Positions 42,732 to 52,030 of a stretch of DNA of 64,000 nucleotides are shown piece by piece. Numbering within the stretch: the stretch's first letter is position 1; the number at the start of each line of letters is the position of its first letter. The notes under the pieces were generated by a model. It had not been told where the DNA came from, searched no databases, and saw only the letters and a program-made list of their open reading frames with translations. The stretch comes from Eremomyces bilateralis CBS 781.70 (lineage: Eukaryota; Ascomycota; Dothideomycetes; Eremomycetales; Eremomycetaceae). The stretch is taken from NCBI RefSeq assembly GCF_010015585.1, contig NW_022985091.1, positions 149,533 to 213,532 of the forward strand. The letters run 5' to 3'. The position numbers and the translations under genes are program-made.

Positions 42732-43703
42732 GTTGGAAGCGTGAAGCGGTTAGAGTGTAGCTTTGATAGATGCTATCATAAAAATAGACACGAAGCATTT
42801 AAAAACAAGTCAAACAGCGGGCTTGCTTCAAGGCTTTAAGCATGATTTGATGGAAGAGACTGGAATTATATAGACTCGAGTCGCAGGACTGTGGAATCTC
42901 CAGACAAGGCAACTGGTCTGCTGCCTGATGGGAGCAGGGTTACCGTGATCCTCCACTTGAGTGAGTTGAGGCTGTGTGTGTTGAGTCACAGACAGATGGA
43001 TGCTCCTGTTGGTTTGAATTATGCATCTCCATTTATTGACTAGAAAAGATACTGATAAGCTGAACCAAGTACACGCCGTCCACTTTGGCGGAAATCCTAG
43101 GACGAATGAAGACACCAACCTAGGCGGCGTTGCCGTACATTCTGACCGGACACCGGGAGAGATGCGTGGTGAGTCGTCCAGTCCTGTGTCCAATGTTGAC
43201 GCCTGCAGAGGAAGGGATGCATCACATTGGCTGCGACAGCGGGTGCCCTTCCCCCTCCGCATGGAACAGTCCTCGCTCCTCAGGTTACCTGGGTACGATT
43301 TGATAGTCGAGGTGGTATATATTGTTCGCTGCAACGGAATATTGCCTCGTAAGTCGTATATGTGGATCACTCTGTGGATGCGACCGAAATATCATGATTG
43401 ATGAAAGAGGAGATCGATGTCCCGGTTGTACCAAGTGGTACTGGTACCAATCAGCGAGTCATGTAAATGTTGATGCCTGGGAAGCAGCCAAGAAATGCGC
43501 CAAAAGCACAGGGGAAAGCTTCAAGCCGACAATGCTGCTAACGGCTTCTGGAGTTAGGCTCTTATCCCCCTGTCAAATATCAATATCAATCTTCAATCAC
43601 AGCTTTCTGCAGGTTCATTGTCAACCTTACCACTACATTCCGCTAGACATTTACCGATAGCTCCCGTACTCAATCGAGCAGTCAACACCTCCACTCCTCC
43701 AGG
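42732..43703. promoter_or_regulatory. Divergent intergenic region, AAA ATPase / Rrp41
   Basis: About 970 bp between two start codons. Overlapping frames on both strands (42828-43370 minus, 43021-43401 plus) are open but carry no recognisable domain, and their composition is not convincing. Confidence 0.45.
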
Positions 43704-44605
43704 ATGCCTCTTGATACCTCGTCATACACCCTCTCCCAGCTCCGGCTGGATGGCCGACGTTGGAATGAGCTTCGGCGCATCCACGCTCAAATTTCCACCC
43801 ACGCCGCCGCGGATGGATCGAGCTACTTGGAGATGGGTAACACGAAAGTCGTGTGCACAGTGACGGGCCCCGCCGAGGGGAGAAGAGCTGGGGGTCAGGG
43901 TGGTGGAGGGGATGTGTTGGACGTGCGCGTGGAAATCGGATTGGCGGGATTTAGTGGGGTGGAGAGAAGGCGGCAGGTGAGAGGAGACAAGTAAGTGATG
44001 CTTTCTATCTAGTATCCAGTTCGACTTTCGGTATAAGAGTGGTCGCATATGTGCTTAGACGTCTGAGAATTTAACACGATCTGTATATTGACCTCAATGC
44101 TAGACGAATCTTCGAAATGGCTCACACGATCACCGAATCCTTAAACCGGACCCTCCTCACCAATCTCTTCCCTCGGTCAACCCTCTCGATCTCACTTCAT
44201 GTCCTTAGCCAAGATGGCTCACTTCTCGCCGCCTTGATCAACGCCGCGACACTCGCATGCGTCGACGCCGGTGTCCCAATGAAGGATTACCTAGTCGCAT
44301 GCACCGCGGGCTGCATGAGTGCCGGCGCTCCTCCCCCACCGCAAGTAAAGGCGGATGACGACGGCTCAAACGATCCCATACTCGACCTCACCGCATTAGA
44401 AGAGCAGGAGTTACCGTTTCTTACAGTGGCAACCGTGGGAGCGGAGGATAAGGTCGCGGCGCTGGTCATCGAATCGAGGTTCCACGCAGGACGGCTGGAT
44501 GAAATGCTTGCGGTGGGGGTGGATGGTTGTAAAAGGGTCAAAGAGTTGGTGGATGAGGTGGTGAGAGCACAGGGTGCAAGGTTGTTGGGATCCGATGAGG
44601 GATGA
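43704..44605 (+). CDS. SKI6: Exosome core subunit Rrp41/Ski6 (RNase PH fold)
   Basis: The model joins 43704-43990 and 44104-44605 (intron 113 nt) for 262 residues. Rrp41 is one of the six RNase PH-like ring subunits of the exosome, which feeds RNA to Rrp44 and Rrp6. It opens with LDGRRWNELRRIHAQIS and GSSYLEMGNTKVVCTVTGP, the family signature, continues RIFEMAHTITESLNRTLLTN, then LSISLHVLSQDGSLLAALIN and DAGVPMKDYLVACTAGC. A Gly/Arg-rich insertion after TGPAEG and an acidic, Pro-rich insert near residues 172-190 make it slightly longer than yeast Ski6 (246). As in other eukaryotic Rrp41, catalysis is not expected. The intron splits the codon for Lys96. Confidence 0.94.
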
Positions 44606-44879
44606 TGAGTGCTGTAATCGGCGGTCGCAATATCGGGCTACATCACGATGAACCCACTTCTTCACCGTGACTTGAGGTCTTCACGTCCGAAGATGAATAT
44701 GGCGCCGAAGAGCCGTGCGAGTGTCCGGCGGGCTCAACTCACACGTACGATCACTGGTATGTCGAAGCTCGCAAATTGAGTCAGGTCAAACGAGCTGAGA
44801 TTTCGATGAGACGCCTTCGCTGTCAAATTGAGAGACCTTATCTGGAGCCGCGGAGCCACCGCTACACCACCTATTCGAC

Positions 44880-45310
44880 TAGCTCTTGTTGCCCGACCCA
44901 GGGTTGCCCTGCATTGTTCCGGGGGTATCTTTCGACTGATTCCGGTACCAGTCGGAGGTTGTGCATGTCGTGCTCTTGCAGTCGGCAGACTTGACGCCCG
45001 CCTCAAAGGTGCACATTGGCAAGGATTTGGAACGATGGGTTCCGACGGGAGGGCCTGTGTGCCGAATCAGCCACTCGAGTTCGCTATGCAAATCGGGGAA
45101 AGATGAGAGTCACTGTTGCTATCGAAGGAGGTTTTACCTGAGTTGTTGTAGGGATTGTAGACCCTGAATAACAGGTTCACTGATTGTAGTCGTACTTGAT
45201 GCCGCCGACCCCGAAGTCTTGGTCGTAGTACCCTGCGTCCTAGAAGTTTACTCAGGGCCGGTGTAGTTGGTGCTGTTCAGGCAGTATTGTGAGCAACAGT
45301 TCTCTTATAG
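44880..45310 (-). pseudogene. Possible fossil of a small cysteine-rich secreted protein gene
   Basis: The minus strand shows several short protein-like pieces rich in Cys, Asn, Ser, Gly and Tyr, in the style of fungal secreted proteins (for example CCSQYCLNSTNY and CTFEAGVKSADCKSTTC). They do not lie in one continuous reading frame, so the locus looks broken in a few places. No family is named with confidence, and no start or signal peptide was found. Confidence 0.3.
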
Positions 45311-46179
45311 CTTAAAAGATCATGTCATTGCAGTTAAGGTCCGTCCACGTGCAGAGGTTGACGTTATGAAGTGGACGTGATAACCATATACTGATATATA
45401 GCAAGATTAGCGGTTCGAATAGTTTGATATTGCAGTGAGATGTGATTCTACGAAGGGAAATGATGACCACGAGATATAAATACTATGTATGCATAGCCCC
45501 CTCTAATTTTGGTCACCAAATTGGGATTTAGGACTGTATGACGTTTTCAGAAACATCAGTCTAACCCTTCGTTGACGCCCTACAAAGAGGATTCGACAGG
45601 TAGCGTTGCATGGCGCGCTGCTGCCCTTGATTCCGTGCCCATGATGACTCCGAGGAGCGAGGAGCGAGAGTATCCACTGGATTCCCATCGGTGTCACCAA
45701 ATCGCCCGGAATTGCGGCGAGGGTTGGCGCACGCCAAAGGAAGGGGGATTCAATCAAGGCCAGCCTTACCCACGATCGCCGCGATTGGGCCTACAGGGCA
45801 CACCGGAGATTGGGGATTAGGGTACCCTGTTTCAAACCGTCAGGTTTCGATGGCACAGCGGATGGAGATGAGAAGGGGGAGCAATCTGGGTATCCTGGTC
45901 CTCATGCCTGACACAGTGATACTGGAGTGACTAGACAATTATTGACCTGAATCCTCAATCCTGATCTTTGACCGGCTTACCTAGTGGCCAGTGCCTACAG
46001 AGTAAGGATTGGGTGCCTGATTGCCGATCAGCAAGTCCTGCCGACTGGATAAGGATTTGCTGGAATGTGTGCGTTGTCATCATGTCAGATTCCGACCACG
46101 TGGATCTGTCCTCCGATTTGATGCAGAACATCATAACATGCAGACGATCAGGATCGGTCCAACATTGAGATCTTGATAT

Positions 46180-46204
46180 GGCCGGCCGGCTGCACGTGAT
46201 CACG
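46180..46204. promoter_or_regulatory. Cluster of short palindromes with an E-box
   Basis: A GCCGGCCGGC palindrome (46181-46190), a CACGTG box (46193-46198) and a CGTGATCACG palindrome (46195-46204) lie side by side about 280 bp before the SNF2 start. A further CACGTG is at 46435-46440. The arrangement suggests a regulatory element, by inference only. Confidence 0.4.
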
Positions 46205-46434
46205 CGATCATTTCGCTCCACCCCCCCGCTCGGACGTCAAGTTCAGACTTTCTGACCTCAGTAGACAATCAGTTTACCTGAAGTGCACTCACTCACTTTG
46301 GCATGTCCAATGAGACGCAGTATCTCATTATAGAAGTGACTGCACTCCATGAAATTGCGTTTTCGGTATCCTCATGGTTAACGCAGTGTCCAGCGGGAAG
46401 AAATGTCGTCTCGCGTCACGACCAATACTTCTTT

Positions 46435-46440
46435 CACGTG
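46435..46440. promoter_or_regulatory. CACGTG box close to the SNF2 start
   Basis: This E-box lies 39 bp before the ATG at 46479 and is the nearest of three such boxes within 350 bp. Confidence 0.35.
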
Positions 46441-46478
46441 TAATGCGTCCTGAACGACCACGGTAGAATCATCGAACA

Positions 46479-49400
46479 ATGCGATGTCTGCAAAGGAATT
46501 CATCGACGGCATGTGGATTGTCCTTTCATAGTCCATCCGAAATCGCTAACTTGTATCTAGATTTAGCATATGAGTCAGCCGCTGAGACTGTCGATGATGA
46601 TCATAATCTCGAAGAGAAGACCGGCATAGTGAAGGGTCGTGGAGAACGAGTTGAGTGGTCAAGCGATGATGACGCCGAAGCCGTCTACAAAGCATTCAAG
46701 AAAAGGAAGTCCGATCAGCGGAAACGGCAAGCTGCAAACCAGAAGAGAGCCAGAGCATCCGCGAAAGGGTATGAAGAGTCCATAGTCGGGAAGAGGAAAC
46801 GGCCAGTTACGAAAGACCATGAAGGATCTGCCAAAAGAACCCAAAGAGCCTATGGGGACGAGTCCGGAGACGAAGACCTCGGCGATGAGGCCTTGCCTGA
46901 CTATGTCAAATCCCGACAAACCGGATTTAACGAAAACCGGGAGAGACTTGGCGAAGCGGGACTGAAGCTTCCTCCTCTCTACGACGACATTGATTTCTCT
47001 GATGATGAACGGGTATCATCGCTGAAAGAACGACCGGTATTTACAGATGTGAGGCTGTCCCGTCCAAACGAAGATCACAAGATGATGTTATCCGGCGGTC
47101 TAATTCCAGCGCCCATTGCCAAGTATCTCCGTGATTACCAAGTCAAGGGAGCGGAATTTCTGCACGAGAGCTTCGTTTATCAGAGAGGTGCCATCCTCGG
47201 CGACGACATGGGGTTGGGAAAAACCATCCAAGTCATTGCCTTCCTCACCGCAGCGTTTGGAAAGATGGGGGATGAACGTGACGCAAAGCTCATGAGAAAG
47301 ATACGCAAAGTAGGAGGCGATCGATTCTATCCTAGAGTGCTCATCGTTTGCCCCGGGAGTCTCATGGACAATTGGCGATCGGAACTTCATGGATGGGGAT
47401 GGTGGCATGTCTACACATTTCACGGCTCAACTGACGATAAAGAAACGGCGCTACAAGCTGCACGAAGCGGACGAGCTGAAATTGTCATCACGACATACAC
47501 AACATACCGACTGAACAAGAGTGCCATCAACACTGTCGATTGGGATTGTGTGATTGCGGACGAGTGTCATGTAATCAAAGACCGAAGGTCTGAAACGACG
47601 CTCGCGATGAATGAGGTCAACGCCCTTTGTCGGTTGGGGCTAACTGGCACTGCGATCCAGAACAATTATGACGAGCTCTGGACGTTGCTAAATTGGACCA
47701 ACCCCGGACGATTTGGCAACGTCACAACCTGGAAACTTTGCATCAGCAAGCCTCTGCAGCTTGGGCAAGCACATGATGCAACCGTTGGCCAGTTGGCAAG
47801 GGCTCGAAAAGTTGCGCAGCAGCTTGCCAACAACCTTCTACCGCGGTTCTTCCTACGCCGCATGAAGACTCTCATTGCCGATCAACTTCCGAAGAAGAGT
47901 GATCGAGTGGTGTTTTGCCCCCTTACCGAGAAACAAGCCGATGCCTACGAAAATCTTGTGGACGGTGAAATCATCCATCATATCAAACAGATCTCAGACC
48001 CATGCAGTTGCGGCGAACCAGGGAAATTGTTTGGATGGTGCTGTGGCCAGGAAATCCCCGGAAAGGAACCTCCGAGATGGCAAGCCTGGGTCTTCCCAGC
48101 CATCCTGACCCTTCAGCGAGCAGCCAACCATCTTTGTTTGCTGGTACCCTCTGGTCTGGATCATGTGGAGAAGGAAAAGAGAGATGTGGATTGGCTGAAA
48201 GAAGCCTTGCCAGACGAGTGGCGCAGGCTATACCGTGAACGGGACAATATCATGAACTACGCTCGAGAAGAATATTGTGGGAAATGGAAAGTCCTCAAAA
48301 AGCTTCTCGGGTTCTGGTCTTCGAATGGCGATAAGGTGTTGGTTTTCAGCCACAGCGTGCGATTGCTGAAGATGCTGAAGATGCTATTCACTGCGACGAC
48401 CTCATATAATGTTTCATACTTGGACGGTGCGATGAAGTACGCGGAGCGGACGCAAGTCGTGAACGACTTCAACGCAGACCCACAGCAATTTGTCTTTCTC
48501 ATCAGCACTCGCGCCGGCGGTGTCGGCTTGAACATTACATCAGCAAACAAGGTGGTAGTGGTCGATCCGAACTGGAACCCTTCCTATGACCTCCAAGCGC
48601 AGGACCGAGCATACCGTATCGGGCAGACCCGCGATGTCGAAGTTTTCCGACTGGTCAGCGCCGGCACAATCGAGGAGATAGTCTACGCAAGACAGATATA
48701 CAAGCAACAGCAGGCAAATATCGGGTACAACGCCTCGGCCGAGCGACGGTACTTCAAAGGCGTTCAGAACATGACGGAGAAGAGAGGTGAAATCTTCGGT
48801 TTGCAGAATCTTTTCGCGTACCAAGGAGACAGCGTCGTCTTGCAGGATATCGTGAATAAGACAAATATCGCTGAGTCCAAGGCTGGCGTTGCAATCGTAG
48901 ACATTAATACGGACATGACGCAAGATGATCCTGAAGGTGGTGATAACGATGACCTGCACATCAAAGAGGAGGCTGCCGCTATGAACGAACTCGCAGAGAG
49001 CATCAAGATCGGTGACGGACCGGCACCAAAAGGGAAAATCAAGTCTGGAAAAGGCCTGGCATCGAAAAAGAAGAACGCGGACCCAATCCAGGCGATCTTG
49101 GCTGGAGCAGGCGTGGAATATACGCACGAGAACTCTGAGGTCATCGGCTCATCGAAAACGGAGAAGAAGCTGAGCCGACGAGCCGTTGAACAAGAGCTTG
49201 ACCCCACACTGATGAGCAAGGCAGTCTTTGAAAGTCAGACGGGCACCAGTTCGGGGAAGACGAGTTTCGAGACCGGTCCTGAAGGAACGCCAGTCAAGGG
49301 ATTTGACCCGAGGTACCTACCGCAGAAGTATCAGCCGCCAGAGGATGTGAGACGGCGACAGTTCTGCTCCATGGCCAAGGAGTTTGGACTTGATGCGACG

Positions 49401-49586
49401 CAGTTTGCGCTGACTGTCGAGGGATGGACACAAGCTCAGCGTAGGAATTGCCTGGAGAGATTCTACAAGATCAGAAGGCAGCGATTAGCGAACCCCGACG
49501 CGGTGTTGGCTGAGGTGCCATTAGATACCCTTAAGACCGAGGTGAAGGACGAGAGTGAAACGGACAGCGGTGAGGAACTACTGTAA
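46479..49586 (+). CDS. SNF2-family DNA-dependent ATPase, ERCC6L2/Rad26-like
   Basis: The frame codes 1035 residues. It is an SF2 ATPase of the Rad26/ERCC6 group, which remodel chromatin or clear stalled complexes in DNA repair. Motif I is GDDMGLGKTIQVIAFL (about 240), motif II is DECH (about 361), motif III GLTGTAIQNN, then FFLRRMKTLIADQLPKKSDR, and motifs V-VI ISTRAGGVGLNITSANKVVV and QAQDRAYRIGQ. The region after the motor (AERRYFKGVQ, then FGLQNLF) and the C-terminal helical segment (DATQFALTVEGWTQAQRRNC) fit the ERCC6L2 subgroup. The N-terminus is acidic and basic in patches with nuclear-signal-like KKRK and KRKRP. The first 50 nt may contain a 48-nt in-frame intron with a GCTAAC branch site, so the exact start is uncertain. 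Confidence 0.9.
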   Translation: MRCLQRNSSTACGLSFHSPSEIANLYLDLAYESAAETVDDDHNLEEKTGIVKGRGERVEWSSDDDAEAVYKAFKKRKSDQRKRQAANQKRARASAKGYEESIVGKRKRPVTKDHEGSAKRTQRAYGDESGDEDLGDEALPDYVKSRQTGFNENRERLGEAGLKLPPLYDDIDFSDDERVSSLKERPVFTDVRLSRPNEDHKMMLSGGLIPAPIAKYLRDYQVKGAEFLHESFVYQRGAILGDDMGLGKTIQVIAFLTAAFGKMGDERDAKLMRKIRKVGGDRFYPRVLIVCPGSLMDNWRSELHGWGWWHVYTFHGSTDDKETALQAARSGRAEIVITTYTTYRLNKSAINTVDWDCVIADECHVIKDRRSETTLAMNEVNALCRLGLTGTAIQNNYDELWTLLNWTNPGRFGNVTTWKLCISKPLQLGQAHDATVGQLARARKVAQQLANNLLPRFFLRRMKTLIADQLPKKSDRVVFCPLTEKQADAYENLVDGEIIHHIKQISDPCSCGEPGKLFGWCCGQEIPGKEPPRWQAWVFPAILTLQRAANHLCLLVPSGLDHVEKEKRDVDWLKEALPDEWRRLYRERDNIMNYAREEYCGKWKVLKKLLGFWSSNGDKVLVFSHSVRLLKMLKMLFTATTSYNVSYLDGAMKYAERTQVVNDFNADPQQFVFLISTRAGGVGLNITSANKVVVVDPNWNPSYDLQAQDRAYRIGQTRDVEVFRLVSAGTIEEIVYARQIYKQQQANIGYNASAERRYFKGVQNMTEKRGEIFGLQNLFAYQGDSVVLQDIVNKTNIAESKAGVAIVDINTDMTQDDPEGGDNDDLHIKEEAAAMNELAESIKIGDGPAPKGKIKSGKGLASKKKNADPIQAILAGAGVEYTHENSEVIGSSKTEKKLSRRAVEQELDPTLMSKAVFESQTGTSSGKTSFETGPEGTPVKGFDPRYLPQKYQPPEDVRRRQFCSMAKEFGLDATQFALTVEGWTQAQRRNCLERFYKIRRQRLANPDAVLAEVPLDTLKTEVKDESETDSGEELL

Positions 49587-49780
49587 CGATTGATGATGAA
49601 GAGCCGATATGTATTAGGTTACGGCTTAATGACGGCATACGACAATATATCTTGCAAAGCAAACGGATCTCACTCTATATCAAGCCCGTATAGCCCCACT
49701 GCAAAGAAAACCGCCACCTCCTAAAGCTCCAGCGCTGCCATAACCGTTCAGTCCACGCACCAACGCCGAACACCAAAGCA

Positions 49781-50207
49781 TCAAATCTTGACCACATCGT
49801 TTGCAGCCGGTTGTCGAGGTGGCTGATCAAACACATATAACGATTTCACCGAACCGATAAGTCTCAGCCATCTTGAGCTGTTGAGCTTTACGGTCGCGAC
49901 ATATCTCATGCTGTTCTGTCGCTTCGGATGTGGGAGGTCGACGAAGATGTCCGTCTGGCTTCGGACTCGAGGGAGGGGAACCACGGCGCTTGGTTTTCCT
50001 TTACATCACGGTTTGTTAGTATCTGGTTCTTCAACTGCAAGGCGATATCAGATAGGATGGTAAGGAAATACCCCAATGCTTCAGCATCTCCTTCGGAGCA
50101 ACGTAAAGGTCATCGTTCTCTTCCACGTACACAACCACATTCTTGCAGCGGTCCTCTTCAACCCGTGGCAAAGGCGTATCGACGACAACCTGAACCAATG
50201 TAGCCAT
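49781..50207 (-). CDS. Small two-exon gene of unknown function (tentative)
   Basis: The joined exons 50207-50072 and 49998-49781 keep frame across a 73-nt intron with a GTATTT donor, a CTAAC-type branch site and an AAG acceptor, giving 117 residues. The text is protein-like (RCKNVVVYVEENDDLYVAPK, then RYVATVKLNSSRWLRLIG). No domain is recognised. Coding-like minus-strand pieces upstream to about 50500 (such as VFDVPESLRSKQENLTLTSD) may be earlier exons, but I could not join them. The AAG acceptor is weak, and no homolog is known to me. Confidence 0.4.
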
Positions 50208-52030
50208 CTTCGTTTGGCTTTGCGGGATATGTGTCTCACACGGTCAACAAACCGAGCTCTCGCAAATATGAACTGGGCGTGCCTGTATTCAATTGAGTCA
50301 TTCTTTCACTGTCTTGGGCAAGACGTGTATAAATCTCGTTTTGCACGGTCTACTGCGCCACCATCGCTGAACACCACGCGACCAGGACAAATGAAAGGCA
50401 AACACGAATCCAGCGTATCACTGGTCAAGGTCAGGTTCTCCTGTTTTGAACGGAGTGATTCTGGAACGTCGAACACTAGGAACGCCCCCAATCATCATCG
50501 AGTTGCAACAGGGCGCAGCCCAGCAACGTTGTGTTTTGACACAGCCACGAGGACCATGGTTTGTCATTCTTTATGTCGCACAACGAATTCACAGCAGCCA
50601 ACATCCGTAGCCTCAGGCAGCTGACCGTTATGGTTTCCCAATGATGGGTTTTGTTCAGCCGCTCATCAGGAAGAAGGAGGAAGGCAACGTCGACATCTCA
50701 ACTCTGTCCCATGGTCGCGTCCGAAGAGTCATAAAACCGGTACACCCCGACGACTCCATCTATTCCCAACTCTGGCATGATAATCCCGGTTGCCTACTTT
50801 CTAGCTGGGTACAATAAAACAAGGGGGAAATGAATGACGTACTATTCTCCAGCCTTGCCTCTGAGCATTTCTTCGACTCCTTGTCGTTACCCCGTCTTTC
50901 CCAGCCTTGCCATCCAAAACGGCCCTGTGGGAGGAAATTAATCGTCCTCAAGCATACCCCTAGGACATAGAGAACCTTCGATCGTTACCTGCTTTTGCCT
51001 CCTTTTGTCTTTCCAAAGATGTAGAGTTCCTCTTTTATGTTCCTTTTAGTTTAAGAAGTCGATACGATTCTCTGTCTTAGTAACCTGGAGCCTGGAGGTC
51101 AACGTCGAAAGTGAAGGACCATATATTTTTCGCTCCGGAGGCCCGGAAGGGTCACAAGTCAAAACCCAAAGATCCTGAACATCAATATCATAATCATTCA
51201 AATTTCCAGAAGCTAGCATCGAGCGAGTACTCCGTTGGAGAGGATCCTCGATCCCAATTTTCAACTGTAGGGCCACCCACCCCTCTGAATGCCAATGATT
51301 GGAGAACTACGGTCAGCCGTGGCTTCGGGCCGTGCAAGAATCGTCGGGTGCATGACCCAAGAAAAAGGGGATGATCTGGGGAGCCGGGGAGGGCTGGGGG
51401 TGGGGCAGGGACCTACAAGCGCCCATGCCCCCATGTCCATGGACTCCACGCCGCAGGGTCTCGGTGAGGATCTTAGTCCTCATTTCTCAGAAATAGGCGA
51501 TGGGCGGATGGCTGCCGCATGCACCTCCACCACCATCATAACTAGACGCTACCTAGGTGCATCCAGCAGTCGAACGGTCGACACGGGGCGCCGAAGACTG
51601 TCTGGAAAGCTGTGAGTGAACTTTGTCAACCTCGATGTTACCTTTGCTGCCAATGTATTCGACCTTCTCCGCCCTTGATACCCAGCCTCAATCTTGTGCT
51701 CAATCCAACATTCCAAATCGAGCCTTCAGCCTTTTTCGAAGGACGACGCGCAAACAACTTTGCTTCCGACCCGTTGACCTTCTTGGTTCGACAGCCTGCG
51801 GTCTCCCCTTTCAGACATTCGGAGCTGCTGAGCCAGTCCGATTTCGCTATTGTTCCTCCTAGGTGGAAACGCCCCGTGACTCGGTCCAAGTGTATTGACG
51901 TGTCGAGAACTCTATTGAGGGCGGACTCGGCAGTATAAAACCCACGGAAGACTGCTCCCCCACCTCGAAGACGCACCTGAGCAGTCTTCCATGTTTTCCC
52001 ATTGCCATCAAGATTGAAGAAGAAGAACAC
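50208..52030. other. Intergenic region upstream of the patatin gene
   Basis: About 1.8 kb with many short frames on both strands. Minus-strand pieces up to about 50500 may belong to the small gene at 49781-50207. The rest should hold the patatin promoter. No repeat, RNA gene or mobile element is seen. Confidence 0.4.

Larger units (their letters stand above)
44606..46478. other. Gene-poor region upstream of the SNF2 gene
   Basis: About 1.9 kb without an intact gene that I can support. It contains a possible fossil of a cysteine-rich secreted protein (about 44880-45310, minus), GC-palindromes near 46180-46204, and CACGTG boxes at 45346, 46097, 46193 and 46435. Confidence 0.45.

Noticed and set aside
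42828-43401. Overlapping open frames of 180 codons (minus) and 126 codons (plus) between the AAA ATPase and Rrp41
   Set aside because: No domain, no splice support, and both strands are open together, which points to chance frames in a promoter region.
50076-50624. Plus-strand frame of 182 codons
   Set aside because: The opposite strand gives a better spliced, protein-like model in the same region; this frame has no domain.
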